Source: Azospirillum baldaniorum
GTDB taxonomy: Bacteria; Pseudomonadota; Alphaproteobacteria; Azospirillales; Azospirillaceae
Direction: 5' to 3'
DNA length: 64,000 nucleotides
Assembly: GCF_003119195.2 (NCBI RefSeq)
Contig: NZ_CP022253.1
Coordinates: forward strand, 1,444,001 to 1,508,000
Positions within the stretch are counted from its first letter, which is position 1. Each line of letters opens with the position of its first letter. The translations under genes and the position numbers were made by a program. Positions 16,959-25,807 of the stretch are shown here, piece by piece. The notes under the pieces were generated by a model that worked only from the letters and a program-made list of their open reading frames with translations, was not told the DNA's origin and did not search any database.

Positions 16959-17183
16959 ATGGATTCCCTGAAAGCCTCGCTCGACCGCCTCTCCAAGGCC
17001 GTGGATCGTCTGGAGCATGCCGCGTGTGCCCGCGAGGAACGGGTGGCCAAGCGCGAGCAGGAGCTGAGCGATTCCCTGCGCGAGGCCCGCATCGAGCAGG
17101 CGCGGGCCCAGGAGAACGCGGAAACCGTGTCGAAGCGTCTGGAGGCGGCCATCGGCCGTCTCGAAGCGGTTTTGGAGAATTGA
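16959..17183 (+). CDS. DUF4164-type small coiled-coil protein
   Basis: 74 residues, almost entirely one coiled coil with heptad hydrophobics (LKASLDRLSKAVDRLEHAA to RLEAAIGRLEAVLEN). Alphaproteobacteria commonly carry such a DUF4164 gene directly before zapA, and here the gap to zapA is 3 bases. By position it probably works with ZapA at the division site, but its role is not established. Start chosen at the ATG with AAGG upstream; an upstream in-frame ATG would add an unlikely leader. Confidence 0.78.
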   Translation: MDSLKASLDRLSKAVDRLEHAACAREERVAKREQELSDSLREARIEQARAQENAETVSKRLEAAIGRLEAVLEN

Positions 17184-17186
17184 GCC

Positions 17187-17501
17187 ATGGCCCAGGTGGA
17201 CATCGAGGTGAACGGGCGCGCCTACCGCGTCTTCTGCCAGGACGGCCAGGAGGCCCGCCTGCGTGAGCTGGCCGGCTTCGTCGACGCCAAGCTGAAGCAG
17301 GTGACCGGGGGCGGCAAATCCGGGTCGGAGGCGCAGATGCTCGTCCTCACCGCCATCGTCATGGCCGACGAGATGCAGGATGTGATGGCCGGTCGCGGCC
17401 TCGCCCCGCTGTCCACGGTCAACGAGGCCGAGGTGGCCGCCGCCGTGGACAATGTCGCTTTGCGCATCGAAGAGGTTGCCGCGCGGCTCGAGCGCGCCTA
17501 A
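17187..17501 (+). CDS. zapA: Cell-division protein ZapA
   Basis: 104 residues, normal length. The N-terminal ZapA head is clear (VDIEVNGRAYRVFCQDGQEARLRELAGFVDAKL, then SEAQMLVLTAIVMADEM), followed by a C-terminal coiled coil. ZapA binds FtsZ and bundles its protofilaments at the Z ring. The gene is followed immediately by the 6S RNA gene and the 5-FCL gene, an arrangement found across many proteobacteria. Confidence 0.93.
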   Translation: MAQVDIEVNGRAYRVFCQDGQEARLRELAGFVDAKLKQVTGGGKSGSEAQMLVLTAIVMADEMQDVMAGRGLAPLSTVNEAEVAAAVDNVALRIEEVAARLERA

Positions 17502-17507
17502 GTTAGC

Positions 17508-17679
17508 TCTTGGAAGGTCGCTGCCTGGTTCGTCAGGTCGCAATAATCCCCAGGGCCGATAATCTTAGACTCTCGGGAGCTGTCCCTGTCCGGACCCTGG
17601 TCCGGGTACACGGCGCCCACCTGCTCTGCAGGTCATGGAGGATAAGCAATGCCAACGGCCAAGGCGGCACCTTCCGCCT
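17508..17679 (+). ncRNA. ssrS: 6S RNA
   Basis: The 212-base gap between zapA and the 5-formyltetrahydrofolate cyclo-ligase gene is the conserved place of 6S RNA. The ends can pair: GGAAGGT at 17512-17518 with ACCTTCC at 17669-17675, extended by CTGCC/GGCGG-type pairs, closing a long rod. The middle has an internal hairpin (GTCCGGACCCTGGTCCGG) and a largely unpaired stretch as expected for the bubble that mimics an open promoter and traps sigma-70 RNA polymerase. Ends are approximate. Confidence 0.82.
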
Positions 17680-17713
17680 CTCTCCTGATTTTCCCCGACG
17701 TTTCCAGGCGACG

Positions 17714-18322
17714 ATGACCGACCCGCGCGCGGCCAAGGACGCCGCCCGAGCCCAGGCGCGCGCCCGGCGCGATTCCCTCAGCGACGACCAGATGCGCGCT
17801 TTTGCCGCGGATGCTCTGCGCGAGCGCTTCCTGGAGGAACTGGTCCGACCGGGGCTTCTCCCCGATGGCCCGGTTGCCGGTTACTGGCCGCTCGGTTCGG
17901 AACTCGACGTGCGGCCTTTGCTGCTCCATCTTAGGACGGGCGGGCTTAAGACAGGCGGGCGCTCCATCGCGCTTCCGGTGTCCGGGCCGCGCGGGCAGGC
18001 GTTGACCTTCCGTGACTGGGACCCGGCGCTGCCGCTGGCCGCCGGCCGCTACGGCATCCAGGAGCCGGGCGCCGACCGGCCCGAGGTGGTTCCGGCGGTG
18101 CTTCTGGTGCCGATGCTGGCCTTCGACCGCAGCGGGCACCGGCTGGGCTACGGCGCCGGCTACTACGACCGGACGCTGGACGCCCTGCGCGCAATCCGTC
18201 CCGTCCTGGCGGTCGGCATGGCCTTCGCCGCGCAGGAGATGGACGCGGTGCCCTGCGGGGCGCACGACGAGCGGCTCGATTGGATTCTGACGGAGCGCGA
18301 GACGCTCCGCTTTACGCAGTGA
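17714..18322 (+). CDS. 5-Formyltetrahydrofolate cyclo-ligase
   Basis: 202 residues from the ATG at 17714; the frame is open upstream through the 6S RNA but that part is not protein-like. The family signatures are ARAQARARRDSLS at the N-terminus, VAGYWPLGSELDVRPLL, and VPMLAFDRSGHRLGYGAGYYDRTL near residue 140-160, the nucleotide/substrate-binding loop. The enzyme makes 5,10-methenyltetrahydrofolate from 5-formyl-THF with ATP (YgfA/Fau). It is downstream of ssrS and probably co-transcribed with it. The metallophosphoesterase gene follows after 12 bases. Confidence 0.92.
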   Translation: MTDPRAAKDAARAQARARRDSLSDDQMRAFAADALRERFLEELVRPGLLPDGPVAGYWPLGSELDVRPLLLHLRTGGLKTGGRSIALPVSGPRGQALTFRDWDPALPLAAGRYGIQEPGADRPEVVPAVLLVPMLAFDRSGHRLGYGAGYYDRTLDALRAIRPVLAVGMAFAAQEMDAVPCGAHDERLDWILTERETLRFTQ

Positions 18323-18334
18323 AGGTTGGGGACG

Positions 18335-19156
18335 ATGCGGCTTTTGTTTCTCGGTGATGTGGTGGGGCGGTCGGGACGCGACGCGGTGATCGCGCACATG
18401 CCCATGCTGCGCGACCGGCTGGACCCCGACCTGACCGTGGTCAACGGCGAGAACGCCGCCGGCGGCTTCGGCATCACCGTGAAGATTGCCGAGGAGTTCT
18501 TCGCGGCCGGCGTGGACGTGGTGACGCTGGGCAACCACAGCTGGGACCAGAAGGAGCTGGTGGCGGCGATCGACCAGCAGCCGCGCATCATCCGCCCGCT
18601 GAACTACCCGGAAGGCACGCCGGGGCGCGGCTTCGTGCTTCTGCAGGCGCGGGGCGGGCGCAAGGTGCTGGTGATGAACGTGATGCTGCGCCTGTTCATG
18701 GACCCGATGGACGATCCCTTCGCGGCGGTGGACCGGGTGCTGCGCGCCCACCGGCTGGGTCCCAACGGCGCCGACTCCATCCTGGTCGACGTCCATGGCG
18801 AAGCGACCAGTGAGAAGATGATCATGGGCCATTTCTGCGACGGCCGCGCCTCGCTGGTGGTCGGCACGCACAGCCATGTTCCCACGGCGGACCATGTGGT
18901 GATGAAGGGCGGCACCGCCTATCTGACCGACGCCGGCATGTGCGGCGACTACGACAGCGCCATCGGCATGAAGAAAGAGGTCGCCATGGCCAAGCTGATC
19001 CGCAAGCTGCCGACCGAGCGGCTGAGCCCGGCGGAAGGCGAGGGCACGGTCTGCGGCTGCTACGTCGAGACGGACGACCGCACCGGCCTCGCCACCAGCA
19101 TCCAGCCGGTTCGGCTGGGCGGGCGGCTGAGCCAGTCCATGCCGGTCCGGGGCTGA
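18335..19156 (+). CDS. YmdB-type metallophosphoesterase (TIGR00282)
   Basis: 273 residues. Metal-binding motifs of the calcineurin-like fold adapted for the YmdB family are present: LFLGDVVGRSGRDAV, VNGENAAGGFGIT, LGNHSWDQKE, VDVHGEATSEK and VGTHSHVPTADH. Members hydrolyse 2',3'-cyclic nucleotides in vitro; YmdB of Bacillus controls the choice between motility and biofilm. Situated after the cyclo-ligase and before yebC on the same strand, a neighbourhood common in alphaproteobacteria. Confidence 0.9.
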   Translation: MRLLFLGDVVGRSGRDAVIAHMPMLRDRLDPDLTVVNGENAAGGFGITVKIAEEFFAAGVDVVTLGNHSWDQKELVAAIDQQPRIIRPLNYPEGTPGRGFVLLQARGGRKVLVMNVMLRLFMDPMDDPFAAVDRVLRAHRLGPNGADSILVDVHGEATSEKMIMGHFCDGRASLVVGTHSHVPTADHVVMKGGTAYLTDAGMCGDYDSAIGMKKEVAMAKLIRKLPTERLSPAEGEGTVCGCYVETDDRTGLATSIQPVRLGGRLSQSMPVRG

Positions 19157-19181
19157 GCGGCGCCACCGGCTCCGGCCCCGC

Positions 19182-19202
19182 GGGGCGCAAAAGGGGCGCC
19201 CC
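19182..19202 (+). terminator. Weak hairpin after the phosphoesterase gene
   Basis: GGGGCGC at 19182-19188 pairs with GCGCCCC at 19196-19202 around a 7-base A-rich loop, 25 bases past the stop. No T-run follows, so it is only a possible terminator before the yebC promoter region (a TTGACT hexamer lies at 19215-19220). Confidence 0.35.
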
Positions 19203-19356
19203 AATACTGCCATATTGACTTTCTATATGGGTAGGTGTCGTCTCCGGCGCCTAGGGCGTGCGGTGGCGCACAAAGGCTGGTACATGTGTCCCACCGCTTA
19301 CCAAGCTGTTTCACAAGACCTTGTATCTTTGAATCCATCTGGGGCTCGTTCGACGC

Positions 19357-20109
19357 ATGGCCGGTCATAGCCAATTCAAGAACATCATGCACCGCAAAGG
19401 CGCGCAGGACGCCAAGCGGTCGAAGATCTTCAACAAGCTCGCCCGCGAGATCACCGTGGCGGCCAAGGGCGGCCTGCCGGACCCGGCGGCCAACCCGCGC
19501 CTGCGCGCCGCGATCACCGCGGCCCGCGTGCAGAACATGCCGCGCGACCGCATCGACCGCGCGATCAAGCAGGGCACGCCCGGCGGTGGCGATGACGCGA
19601 ACTACGACGAGGTGCGGTACGAGGGCTACGGCCCCGGCGGCGTCGCGCTGATCGTCGAGGCGCTGACCGACAACCGCAACCGTACGGCGTCGGAAGTGCG
19701 CTCGGCCTTCACCAAGTATGGCGGTTCGCTGGGCGAGACGAACTCGGTCAGCTTCATGTTCAGCCGTGTCGGCGCGATCTATTACCCGGCCGCCGCGGCG
19801 GCCGCGGACGCCGTGTTCGAGGTGGCTCTGGAAGCCGGCGCCGAGGACGTGGCGTCCGACGAGAACGGCCACGAAGTCACCACCACGGTGGAGAATTTCG
19901 CGATCGTGCGCGACGCGCTGGAGGCCAAGTTCGGCGGTGCGGAAAGCGCGCGCCTGACCTGGAAGCCGCTGAACACCGTCGCTCCGTCCGAGGACGCCGC
20001 CGCCAGCCTGATGAAGCTGCTGGACGTGCTGGAGGACAACGATGACGTCCAGACCGTCGAAGGCAACTTCGACATCTCCGACGAGCTGATGCAGAAGCTG
20101 ACGGCCTGA
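19357..20109 (+). CDS. yebC: YebC/PmpR-family transcriptional or translational regulator
   Basis: 250 residues, full length. [18 protein letters not shown] with [52 protein letters not shown] and the acidic second domain are diagnostic. Family members have been described as DNA-binding regulators and, more recently, as factors that ease ribosome stalling at polyproline together with EF-P. It lies directly upstream of ruvC with 29 bases between, the usual arrangement, so it likely belongs to the ruv operon. Confidence 0.94.
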   Translation: MAGHSQFKNIMHRKGAQDAKRSKIFNKLAREITVAAKGGLPDPAANPRLRAAITAARVQNMPRDRIDRAIKQGTPGGGDDANYDEVRYEGYGPGGVALIVEALTDNRNRTASEVRSAFTKYGGSLGETNSVSFMFSRVGAIYYPAAAAAADAVFEVALEAGAEDVASDENGHEVTTTVENFAIVRDALEAKFGGAESARLTWKPLNTVAPSEDAAASLMKLLDVLEDNDDVQTVEGNFDISDELMQKLTA

Positions 20110-20138
20110 TTTCAGGCCGCGGAGCGGAGGGAACCGGG

Positions 20139-21221
20139 GTGCTTGGGCAGGCCGGAAGGAACGGGGCGGCGCAACAGCCGCCCGTACGCCTGTTGGGGCT
20201 GGACCCCGGCCTCCGCCACACCGGCTGGGGCGTCATCGACGTGTCCGGCAACCGGCTGACCCATGTGGCGGACGGCGCCGTCCATTCCGACGGTGACCGT
20301 CCGCTGGCCGAACGGCTGTGCCAGATCCACGACGCGCTGACCGGGGTGCTGGAGCGCTACCGCCCCGACGAGGCGGCGGTGGAGGAGACCTTCGTCAACA
20401 ACAACGCGGTGTCCACGCTGAAGCTGGGGCAGGCGCGGGCGGTGGCCCTGCTGGTCCCGGCGCTGGCCGGGCTGTCGGTGGCGGAATACGCCAACAACAT
20501 GGTGAAGAAGGCCGTGGTGGGGCAGGGCCGGGCCGACAAGACGCAGGTGCAGGCCATGGTGCGCCTGCTGCTTCCCGGCTGCGCCATCACCACGCCGGAC
20601 GCCGCGGACGCCCTGGCCGTGGCGATCTGCCACGCGCATCACCGCGCAAGCTGGCAGATGTGGCGGCGGAGCGACGTGCAGTCCCTCTCCCCTCCGGGGA
20701 GAGGGTGGCCCGTAGGGCCGGGTGAGGGGGATGCGCATGGCGGTATGTCCGGCACGCGCGCAACCCCCTCACCCCAACCCTCTCCCCAGAGGGGAGAGGG
20801 GGTGTTGCTGCCGGTTGCGAAGGACAAGCCGGCGCCTTTGCACACCAATCGGGCCGTTCAAATGCGGCGCGATTCCACCGAGGTGGAAAAGATCATATGG
20901 CAACGTTTGCGGAACGCGCAGATGGGGGCCAAATTCCGTCGGCAGGAACCTATTGTCGGCTTCATTGTGGATTTCGTCGCGCACGACCATCGGTTGGTGA
21001 TCGAACTGGACGGCGGACAGCACGCCGATCAGGCGCCCTATGACGAGCGCCGGACGCGCATGCTGGAACAGGCCGGTTTCCGTGTGCTGCGCTTCTGGAA
21101 CAACGACGTGAACGACAATCTGGAAGGCGTTCTCGAAACCATCCGCACGGTGCTTTCCGCGACCACCGTGTTGCGCCGTGATCCCCTCCAGCGTTTGAGG
21201 GACAAGGAGAATTCCCCATGA
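20139..21221 (+). CDS. ruvC: RuvC Holliday-junction resolvase fused to a DUF559 nuclease-fold domain
   Basis: 360 residues from a GTG with GGAGG 7 bases upstream, about twice the normal RuvC length. Residues 16-170 are a complete Ruv[18 protein letters not shown] (Asp22), [20 protein letters not shown] (Glu82), and [18 protein letters not shown] (Asp154, Asp157), the four catalytic acids. Residues about 180-225 are encoded by a GC palindromic repeat and read as serine/proline/glycine linker. Residues about 240-340 are a full DUF559 domain (PD-(D/E)XK superfamily, related to Vsr): [26 protein letters not shown] (Asp278), [12 protein letters not shown] (Glu289, Asp291) and [12 protein letters not shown]. 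ruvA starts by ATGA overlap. An internal ATG at residue 242 could also make free DUF559 protein. Confidence 0.9.
   Translation: MLGQAGRNGAAQQPPVRLLGLDPGLRHTGWGVIDVSGNRLTHVADGAVHSDGDRPLAERLCQIHDALTGVLERYRPDEAAVEETFVNNNAVSTLKLGQARAVALLVPALAGLSVAEYANNMVKKAVVGQGRADKTQVQAMVRLLLPGCAITTPDAADALAVAICHAHHRASWQMWRRSDVQSLSPPGRGWPVGPGEGDAHGGMSGTRATPSPQPSPQRGEGVLLPVAKDKPAPLHTNRAVQMRRDSTEVEKIIWQRLRNAQMGAKFRRQEPIVGFIVDFVAHDHRLVIELDGGQHADQAPYDERRTRMLEQAGFRVLRFWNNDVNDNLEGVLETIRTVLSATTVLRRDPLQRLRDKENSP
20683..20800. repeat. Composite palindromic repeat inside the ruvC frame
   Basis: Two hairpins of the same type, CCCTCTCCCC/GGGGAGAGGG, lie at 20683-20705 and 20778-20800. Between them GGGTGAGGGGG (20720-20730) and CCCCCTCACCC (20764-20774) are exact inverted arms, so the whole unit is a nested palindrome. 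It includes GGCCCGTAGGGCC. This is the look of dispersed repeats common between genes in high-GC proteobacteria; here it falls between two protein domains and keeps the frame open. Confidence 0.85.
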
Positions 21222-21847
21222 TCGCCAAGCTCACCGGTGTCGTGGATTCGGTCGGGACCGACTGGGTGGTGGTGGACGTCAACGGGGTCGGCTACCAAGT
21301 CGCCTGCTCCAACCGCACGCTGTCGCGCATGACAGTGGGGGAGCGGCGGGCGCTGGTCGTCGAGACCTTCATCCGCGACGACCGGATCACCCTCTATGGC
21401 TTCGCCGATTCCGGCGAGCGCGACTGGTTCCGGCTGCTGACCACCATCCAGGGCGTCGGCTCGCGCCTCGCCTTGTCGATTCTCGGCGTGCTCGACCCGG
21501 ACCAGCTCACCCGCGCCATCGCGGCGCAGGACAAGACGGCGCTCACCCGCGCCGACGGCGTGGGGCCGAAGGTGGCCGCGCGCATCGTCAACGAGTTGAA
21601 GGACAAGGTGGGCAACCTCACCCTCGGCGCCTCGGCTGCCGCCGCTCCGGCGGCGGGCGGCAAGGCGGCGCCGGCGGCGGGCGGCCCTGACAACATGGTC
21701 ATGGCGGACGCCGTCTCGGCCCTCGTCAACCTCGGCTACGGGCGGTCGGAGGCGTTCGGCGCCGTCGTGGCCGCCGGGCGCAAGCTGGGCGACGGGGCCG
21801 GCGTGTCGGAGCTGATCCGCCATGGCCTCAAGGAACTCAGCCAATGA
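21218..21847 (+). CDS. ruvA: Holliday-junction branch-migration protein RuvA
   Basis: 209 residues. The N-terminal OB fold ([42 protein letters not shown]), the two helix-hairpin-helix motifs ([17 protein letters not shown] and [17 protein letters not shown]) and the C-terminal RuvB-binding domain ([17 protein letters not shown]) are all there. RuvA tetramers hold the Holliday junction open and load RuvB. Its start codon overlaps the stop of the ruvC fusion and its stop overlaps the ruvB start, so translation is coupled across the operon. Confidence 0.97.
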   Translation: MIAKLTGVVDSVGTDWVVVDVNGVGYQVACSNRTLSRMTVGERRALVVETFIRDDRITLYGFADSGERDWFRLLTTIQGVGSRLALSILGVLDPDQLTRAIAAQDKTALTRADGVGPKVAARIVNELKDKVGNLTLGASAAAAPAAGGKAAPAAGGPDNMVMADAVSALVNLGYGRSEAFGAVVAAGRKLGDGAGVSELIRHGLKELSQ

Positions 21848-22935
21848 CCGCCGACCAGAACGGCTCCGATCCCGACCGGCTGGTGCAACCGGGGCGGGGC
21901 GCCGGCGACTCCGGCGAAGCCTCGATCCGCCCGCTGTCGCTCGCCGAGTTCATCGGCCAGCGGCAGGCCCGCGAGAACCTGTCGATCTTCATCCAGGCCG
22001 CCCGTTCCCGCGGCGAGGCGTTGGACCATGTGCTGCTGTTCGGGCCGCCGGGCTTGGGCAAGACGACGCTGGCCCAGATCGTCTCGCGCGAGCTGGGGGT
22101 GGGCTTTCGCGCGACCTCCGGCCCGGTCATTGCGCGGGCCGGCGACCTCGCCGCGCTGCTGACCAACCTGCAGCCGCACGACGTCCTGTTCATCGACGAG
22201 ATTCATCGCCTTAATCCCGCCGTGGAAGAGGTGCTCTATCCCGCCATGGAGGATTTCCAGCTCGACCTCATCATCGGCGAAGGCCCGTCGGCGCGGTCCA
22301 TCCGGATCGACCTGCCGCCCTTCACGCTGGTCGGCGCCACCACCCGGTCCGGCCTGATCACGCGCCCCTTGCGCGAACGGTTCGGCATCCCCGTGCGGCT
22401 GCAATTCTACGAACCGGACGAGCTGGAGCTGATCGTCCGCCGCGCCGCGGCCGTGTTCAACATGCTCATCACGCCGGAAGGGGCGCGGGAGATCGCCAAC
22501 CGCTCGCGCGGGACGCCGCGCGTGTCGGGACGGCTGCTGCGCCGGGTCCGCGACTTCGCCTCGGTGGCCGGTGTGCCGGAAGTGGACGCCCGCATCGCAG
22601 ACGCCGCCCTGACCCGGCTGGAGGTCGACCGGCTCGGCCTCGACAGCATGGACCGGCGCTATCTCGGCATCATCGCCAACAACTACAACGGCGGCCCGGT
22701 GGGCGTGGACACGCTGGGCGCCGCACTCGGCGAGCAGCGCGACGTGCTGGAGGAGGTGGTGGAACCCTACCTGATCCAGCAGGGCTTCCTGCAGCGGACC
22801 CCGCGCGGGCGCATGCTGACCGACCAGGGCTTTCGCTATCTCGGCCTTAACCCGCCGTCGGCGCCGACCCGCCAGTTCGATCTGCTGGACCGGCTGTCGG
22901 AGGCGAACCCGGACCCGGAGGACGGCGATGTCTGA
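21844..22935 (+). CDS. ruvB: Holliday-junction helicase RuvB
   Basis: 363 residues. Walker [11 protein letters not shown] (about 67-75), Walker [11 protein letters not shown], sensor [18 protein letters not shown] and the C-terminal winged helix ([36 protein letters not shown]) mark RuvB, the AAA+ motor that drives branch migration. It overlaps ruvA by 4 bases and ybgC by 8 bases. The first 30 residues are a variable leader. No anomaly. Confidence 0.97.
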   Translation: MTADQNGSDPDRLVQPGRGAGDSGEASIRPLSLAEFIGQRQARENLSIFIQAARSRGEALDHVLLFGPPGLGKTTLAQIVSRELGVGFRATSGPVIARAGDLAALLTNLQPHDVLFIDEIHRLNPAVEEVLYPAMEDFQLDLIIGEGPSARSIRIDLPPFTLVGATTRSGLITRPLRERFGIPVRLQFYEPDELELIVRRAAAVFNMLITPEGAREIANRSRGTPRVSGRLLRRVRDFASVAGVPEVDARIADAALTRLEVDRLGLDSMDRRYLGIIANNYNGGPVGVDTLGAALGEQRDVLEEVVEPYLIQQGFLQRTPRGRMLTDQGFRYLGLNPPSAPTRQFDLLDRLSEANPDPEDGDV

Positions 22936-23407
22936 CGGTACCGGGATGGCGAATCTCTCGGGCTGGTTTGACGAGAACGCGCAGCACAGGCTGCGCTTGC
23001 GGGTCTACTACGAGGACACGGACGCCGGGGGTCTGGTCTATCACGCCAACTACCTGCGCTTCTTCGAGCGGGCGCGCACCGAGATGCTGCGGCTGACCGG
23101 ATTCACCAACGCCGGGCTGGCCGAAAGCGACGGTGTGTCATTTGCGGTACGACGGGCGGAGATCGATTTTGTCGCTCCCGCAAAGCTCGAGGATACGCTT
23201 GAAGTGGTGACGCGAATCACCGATACCGGCGGTGCCTCCTTCGCAGTTGCACAACTTGCCCGTCGCGACGGCCGCGACCTCGCGCGGGCGGTGATTCAGC
23301 TGGCGATGATCAATTTGGCCGGTAACCGGGCCGGACGTCCCGCGCGCCTTCCGGCGCCGGTCCGCGAGGCGCTCATCGATTTGTACAAAAGGCAGAAGCG
23401 AGACTGA
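22928..23407 (+). CDS. ybgC: Tol-Pal-associated acyl-CoA thioesterase YbgC
   Basis: 159 residues starting inside the ruvB end with GGAGG upstream. The hot-dog fold signature [27 protein letters not shown] contains the catalytic Asp and His of the 4-hydroxybenzoyl-CoA thioesterase group. YbgC hydrolyses short acyl-CoAs and is found at the head of tol-pal operons, as here, where tolQ follows after 5 bases. Its link to Tol function is still unclear in the literature. Confidence 0.92.
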   Translation: MSDGTGMANLSGWFDENAQHRLRLRVYYEDTDAGGLVYHANYLRFFERARTEMLRLTGFTNAGLAESDGVSFAVRRAEIDFVAPAKLEDTLEVVTRITDTGGASFAVAQLARRDGRDLARAVIQLAMINLAGNRAGRPARLPAPVREALIDLYKRQKRD

Positions 23408-23412
23408 CTGCG

Positions 23413-24135
23413 ATGGATCTGAATTCCGCCCAGGTGGTCGGGGCCGCGGCGAAGGCTCACGACATCACGATGTGGGGCCTGTTCTGGCAGGCCGACCTGA
23501 TCGTCAAGGTCGTGATGCTGATGCTGCTGGTTGCCTCGGTGTGGTGCTGGGCCATCATCATCGAGAAGCTGATGCGCATCCGCCGCCTGAACGCGCAGGC
23601 GGACGCCTTCGAGGAGAGCTTCTGGTCCGGCGGCTCGCTGGACGCGCTGTACGACCGCATCGGCCAGAACCCGAGCGATCCGATGTCGGCGACCTTCGCC
23701 GCCGGCATGCGCGAATGGCGCCACGCCGCCGACCGCGGCATCGGCTCCATGAAGGGCTCGCTGCAGCAGCGGGTCGAGCGCGTCATGTCGGTGACCATCG
23801 GGCGCGAGATGCTGCGCGCCGAGCGCTACATGACCTTCCTGGCCTCGGTCGGTTCGACGGCCCCCTTCATCGGCCTGTTCGGCACGGTGTGGGGCATCAT
23901 GAACTCCTTCACCTCCATCGCCGCGTCGGGCAACACCAGCCTCGCCGTCGTCGCCCCCGGCATCGCCGAGGCGCTGTTCGCCACGGCGCTGGGTCTCGTG
24001 GCCGCCATTCCCGCCGTGATCTCGTACAACAAGTTCACCACCGACCTCGGCCGCTACGCCGACCGGCTGGAGACCTTCTCGGGCGAGTTCTCGGCGATCC
24101 TGTCGCGCCACCTCGAGGAGCGGGGAGCCGCCTGA
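23413..24135 (+). CDS. tolQ: Tol-Pal system proton channel TolQ
   Basis: 240 residues with three membrane helices: one at about residues 28-48 ([21 protein letters not shown]) and two in the second half with [18 protein letters not shown] and [21 protein letters not shown]. These are the MotA/TolQ/ExbB channel signatures. TolQ with TolR uses the proton gradient to energise TolA for outer-membrane constriction at division. First tol gene of the unit. Confidence 0.96.
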   Translation: MDLNSAQVVGAAAKAHDITMWGLFWQADLIVKVVMLMLLVASVWCWAIIIEKLMRIRRLNAQADAFEESFWSGGSLDALYDRIGQNPSDPMSATFAAGMREWRHAADRGIGSMKGSLQQRVERVMSVTIGREMLRAERYMTFLASVGSTAPFIGLFGTVWGIMNSFTSIAASGNTSLAVVAPGIAEALFATALGLVAAIPAVISYNKFTTDLGRYADRLETFSGEFSAILSRHLEERGAA

Positions 24136-24136
24136 C

Positions 24137-24619
24137 ATGGGAGCCCAGCTCGCAGGAAAGGGCGGCCACGGTCGGGGCCGCCGCCGCGGATACCGCGCGA
24201 TGGCCGACATCAACATGACGCCCTTCATCGACGTCATGCTGGTGCTGCTGATCGTCTTCATGGTCGCGGCACCGCTGCTGACCGTCGGCGTGCCGGTCGA
24301 TCTGCCGAAGACCAACGCCGCCCCGCTGGAGGCGCAGAAGGACCCGCTGTTCGTGACCGTCCAGTCCGACGGCCGGGTCTATGTGCAGGAGACGGCGGTG
24401 GAGACGGCCAACATGGTGCCGCTGCTGATCGCCGTCACCAACAACAACCCAGACGCCCGCATCCTGGTGCGCGGCGACGCGAAGATCGCCTACGGCAAGA
24501 TGCTGGAGGTGATGGGCACCATGAGCGCCGCCGGCTTCAAGAAGGTCGGGCTGGTCGCCGAGATGCCCAGCGGGCCGGGCGCCACCGGGCCGCGCGTCGG
24601 CGGCTCGGCGCAGCGCTGA
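24137..24619 (+). CDS. tolR: Tol-Pal system protein TolR
   Basis: 160 residues. A basic glycine-rich N-terminus is followed by [25 protein letters not shown], the single ExbD/TolR membrane helix with its essential aspartate, and a periplasmic domain ending in a proline/serine tail. It begins one base after the tolQ stop. TolR forms the ion path with TolQ and contacts peptidoglycan. Confidence 0.95.
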   Translation: MGAQLAGKGGHGRGRRRGYRAMADINMTPFIDVMLVLLIVFMVAAPLLTVGVPVDLPKTNAAPLEAQKDPLFVTVQSDGRVYVQETAVETANMVPLLIAVTNNNPDARILVRGDAKIAYGKMLEVMGTMSAAGFKKVGLVAEMPSGPGATGPRVGGSAQR

Positions 24620-24647
24620 GACGCCACGGCGAGTTGAAGGCTGACCC

Positions 24648-25805
24648 ATGCGCAAACCCCTGATCGCCTCGGCAACGCTGCACGTCGCGCTGGTCGCGCT
24701 GTTCGTGCTCGGCATGCCGCCCAGCGATCGCAAGCTGGACATCCCCGAGTCCATCCCGATCGAGATCGTGGACATGGGCGAGGTGACGCAGGCCGCGCGC
24801 GTCGACAAGGGCGAGCCCAAGCCGTCGGCGCCCAAGCCGCCGGTTCCCGAGGCCAAGCCGAGCCCGCCGGCCCCCGCGCCGCCGGAGCCGGCCAGCGAGC
24901 CGCCGCCCCCGCCGCCGCCCCGGCCCGAGCCGAAGGTTCCGGAGCCGCCCAAGGTTGCCCAGGTGACGCCGCCCCCGGCGCGCGAACCGCCGCCGCCGCC
25001 CAAGCCGGCACCGCCCCCGCCGCCGCCCGATCCGGAGCCGGCGCCGGTGGTCAAGCCGCCCGAGCCCAAGCCGGAACCGAAGCCGCAGCCTCCGAAGCCG
25101 GAGCCGCCCAAACCGGAACCGCCGAAGCCTGAGCCTCCCAAGCCCGAGCCCCCGAAGCCGGAGCCGAAGAAGCCCGAGCCGCCGAAGCCGGAACCGGCCA
25201 AACCGGAACCGCCCAAGCCCGAGCCCAAGAAGCCCGAGCCGGCCAAGCCGGAGCCTCCGAAGGCCGAGCCGAAGAAGCCGGAGAAGCCGCCGGAGAAGAC
25301 CGACGCGTTGGCCGACCTTCTGAAGAACGTTCAGAAGAACGCCCCGGCCAAGCCGGCGGCGTCCGAGAGCAAGGCCGACGCCAAGCCGACCCAGCACGCC
25401 GCCGCATCGGCGGCGCCCTCGACGGCGCCCTCAGGGGCGGCCAAGGCGGTGAACGGACCCGACAAGCCGTTCAAGCCGTCCGGGCGCGCCATCGACGGCA
25501 TCCGCGGCGCGGTGAGCAAGAACTGGAACTTCGACCCGGGCCGCAAGGACGCCGGGAACATGCAGGTGGAGATCATCGTTGAGCTGGGCCGCGACGGTTC
25601 GGTCCTCAACGCGACGATCAACGAGAGGTACCGCTCCCGCTACATGTCGGACGCGGCCTTCCGGGCATCGGCCGACGCCGCGCTGCGCGCGGTGAAGCGG
25701 GCCAGCCCCCTGCCCATCAGCGAGTTTTCCGGCGACTTCACGCCCGCCCGGTATGAAGAGTGGCGTTACTTCGTGTTCAATTTCGACCCGAGGGACATGT
25801 TCTGA
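24648..25805 (+). CDS. tolA: Tol-Pal system protein TolA with polyproline linker
   Basis: 385 residues. A membrane helix at residues 5-23 is followed by a very long proline-rich segment (about 57-215) and a C-terminal TonB/TolA domain ([64 protein letters not shown]). TolA spans the periplasm and binds TolB/Pal. In E. coli the middle domain is a long alpha helix of alanine/lysine repeats; here it is KPEPP-type repeats that should form an extended polyproline helix as in TonB. Position between tolR and tolB makes the identity safe. Confidence 0.93.
   Translation: MRKPLIASATLHVALVALFVLGMPPSDRKLDIPESIPIEIVDMGEVTQAARVDKGEPKPSAPKPPVPEAKPSPPAPAPPEPASEPPPPPPPRPEPKVPEPPKVAQVTPPPAREPPPPPKPAPPPPPPDPEPAPVVKPPEPKPEPKPQPPKPEPPKPEPPKPEPPKPEPPKPEPKKPEPPKPEPAKPEPPKPEPKKPEPAKPEPPKAEPKKPEKPPEKTDALADLLKNVQKNAPAKPAASESKADAKPTQHAAASAAPSTAPSGAAKAVNGPDKPFKPSGRAIDGIRGAVSKNWNFDPGRKDAGNMQVEIIVELGRDGSVLNATINERYRSRYMSDAAFRASADAALRAVKRASPLPISEFSGDFTPARYEEWRYFVFNFDPRDMF
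25068..25292 (+). repeat. Tandem KPEPP-coding repeat in tolA
   Basis: About fifteen five-residue units of the type K-P-E-P-P, with P-K and P-A variants, encoded by GC-rich near-identical codon blocks. Synonymous variation between units shows that the repeat is not a recent perfect expansion. Translation of this stretch should depend on EF-P. Confidence 0.85.
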
Positions 25806-25807
25806 CG

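Noticed and set aside
25068..25292. Tandem repeat considered as a CRISPR-like or satellite array
   Set aside because: Units are 15 bases with no spacers and encode the TolA linker in frame.
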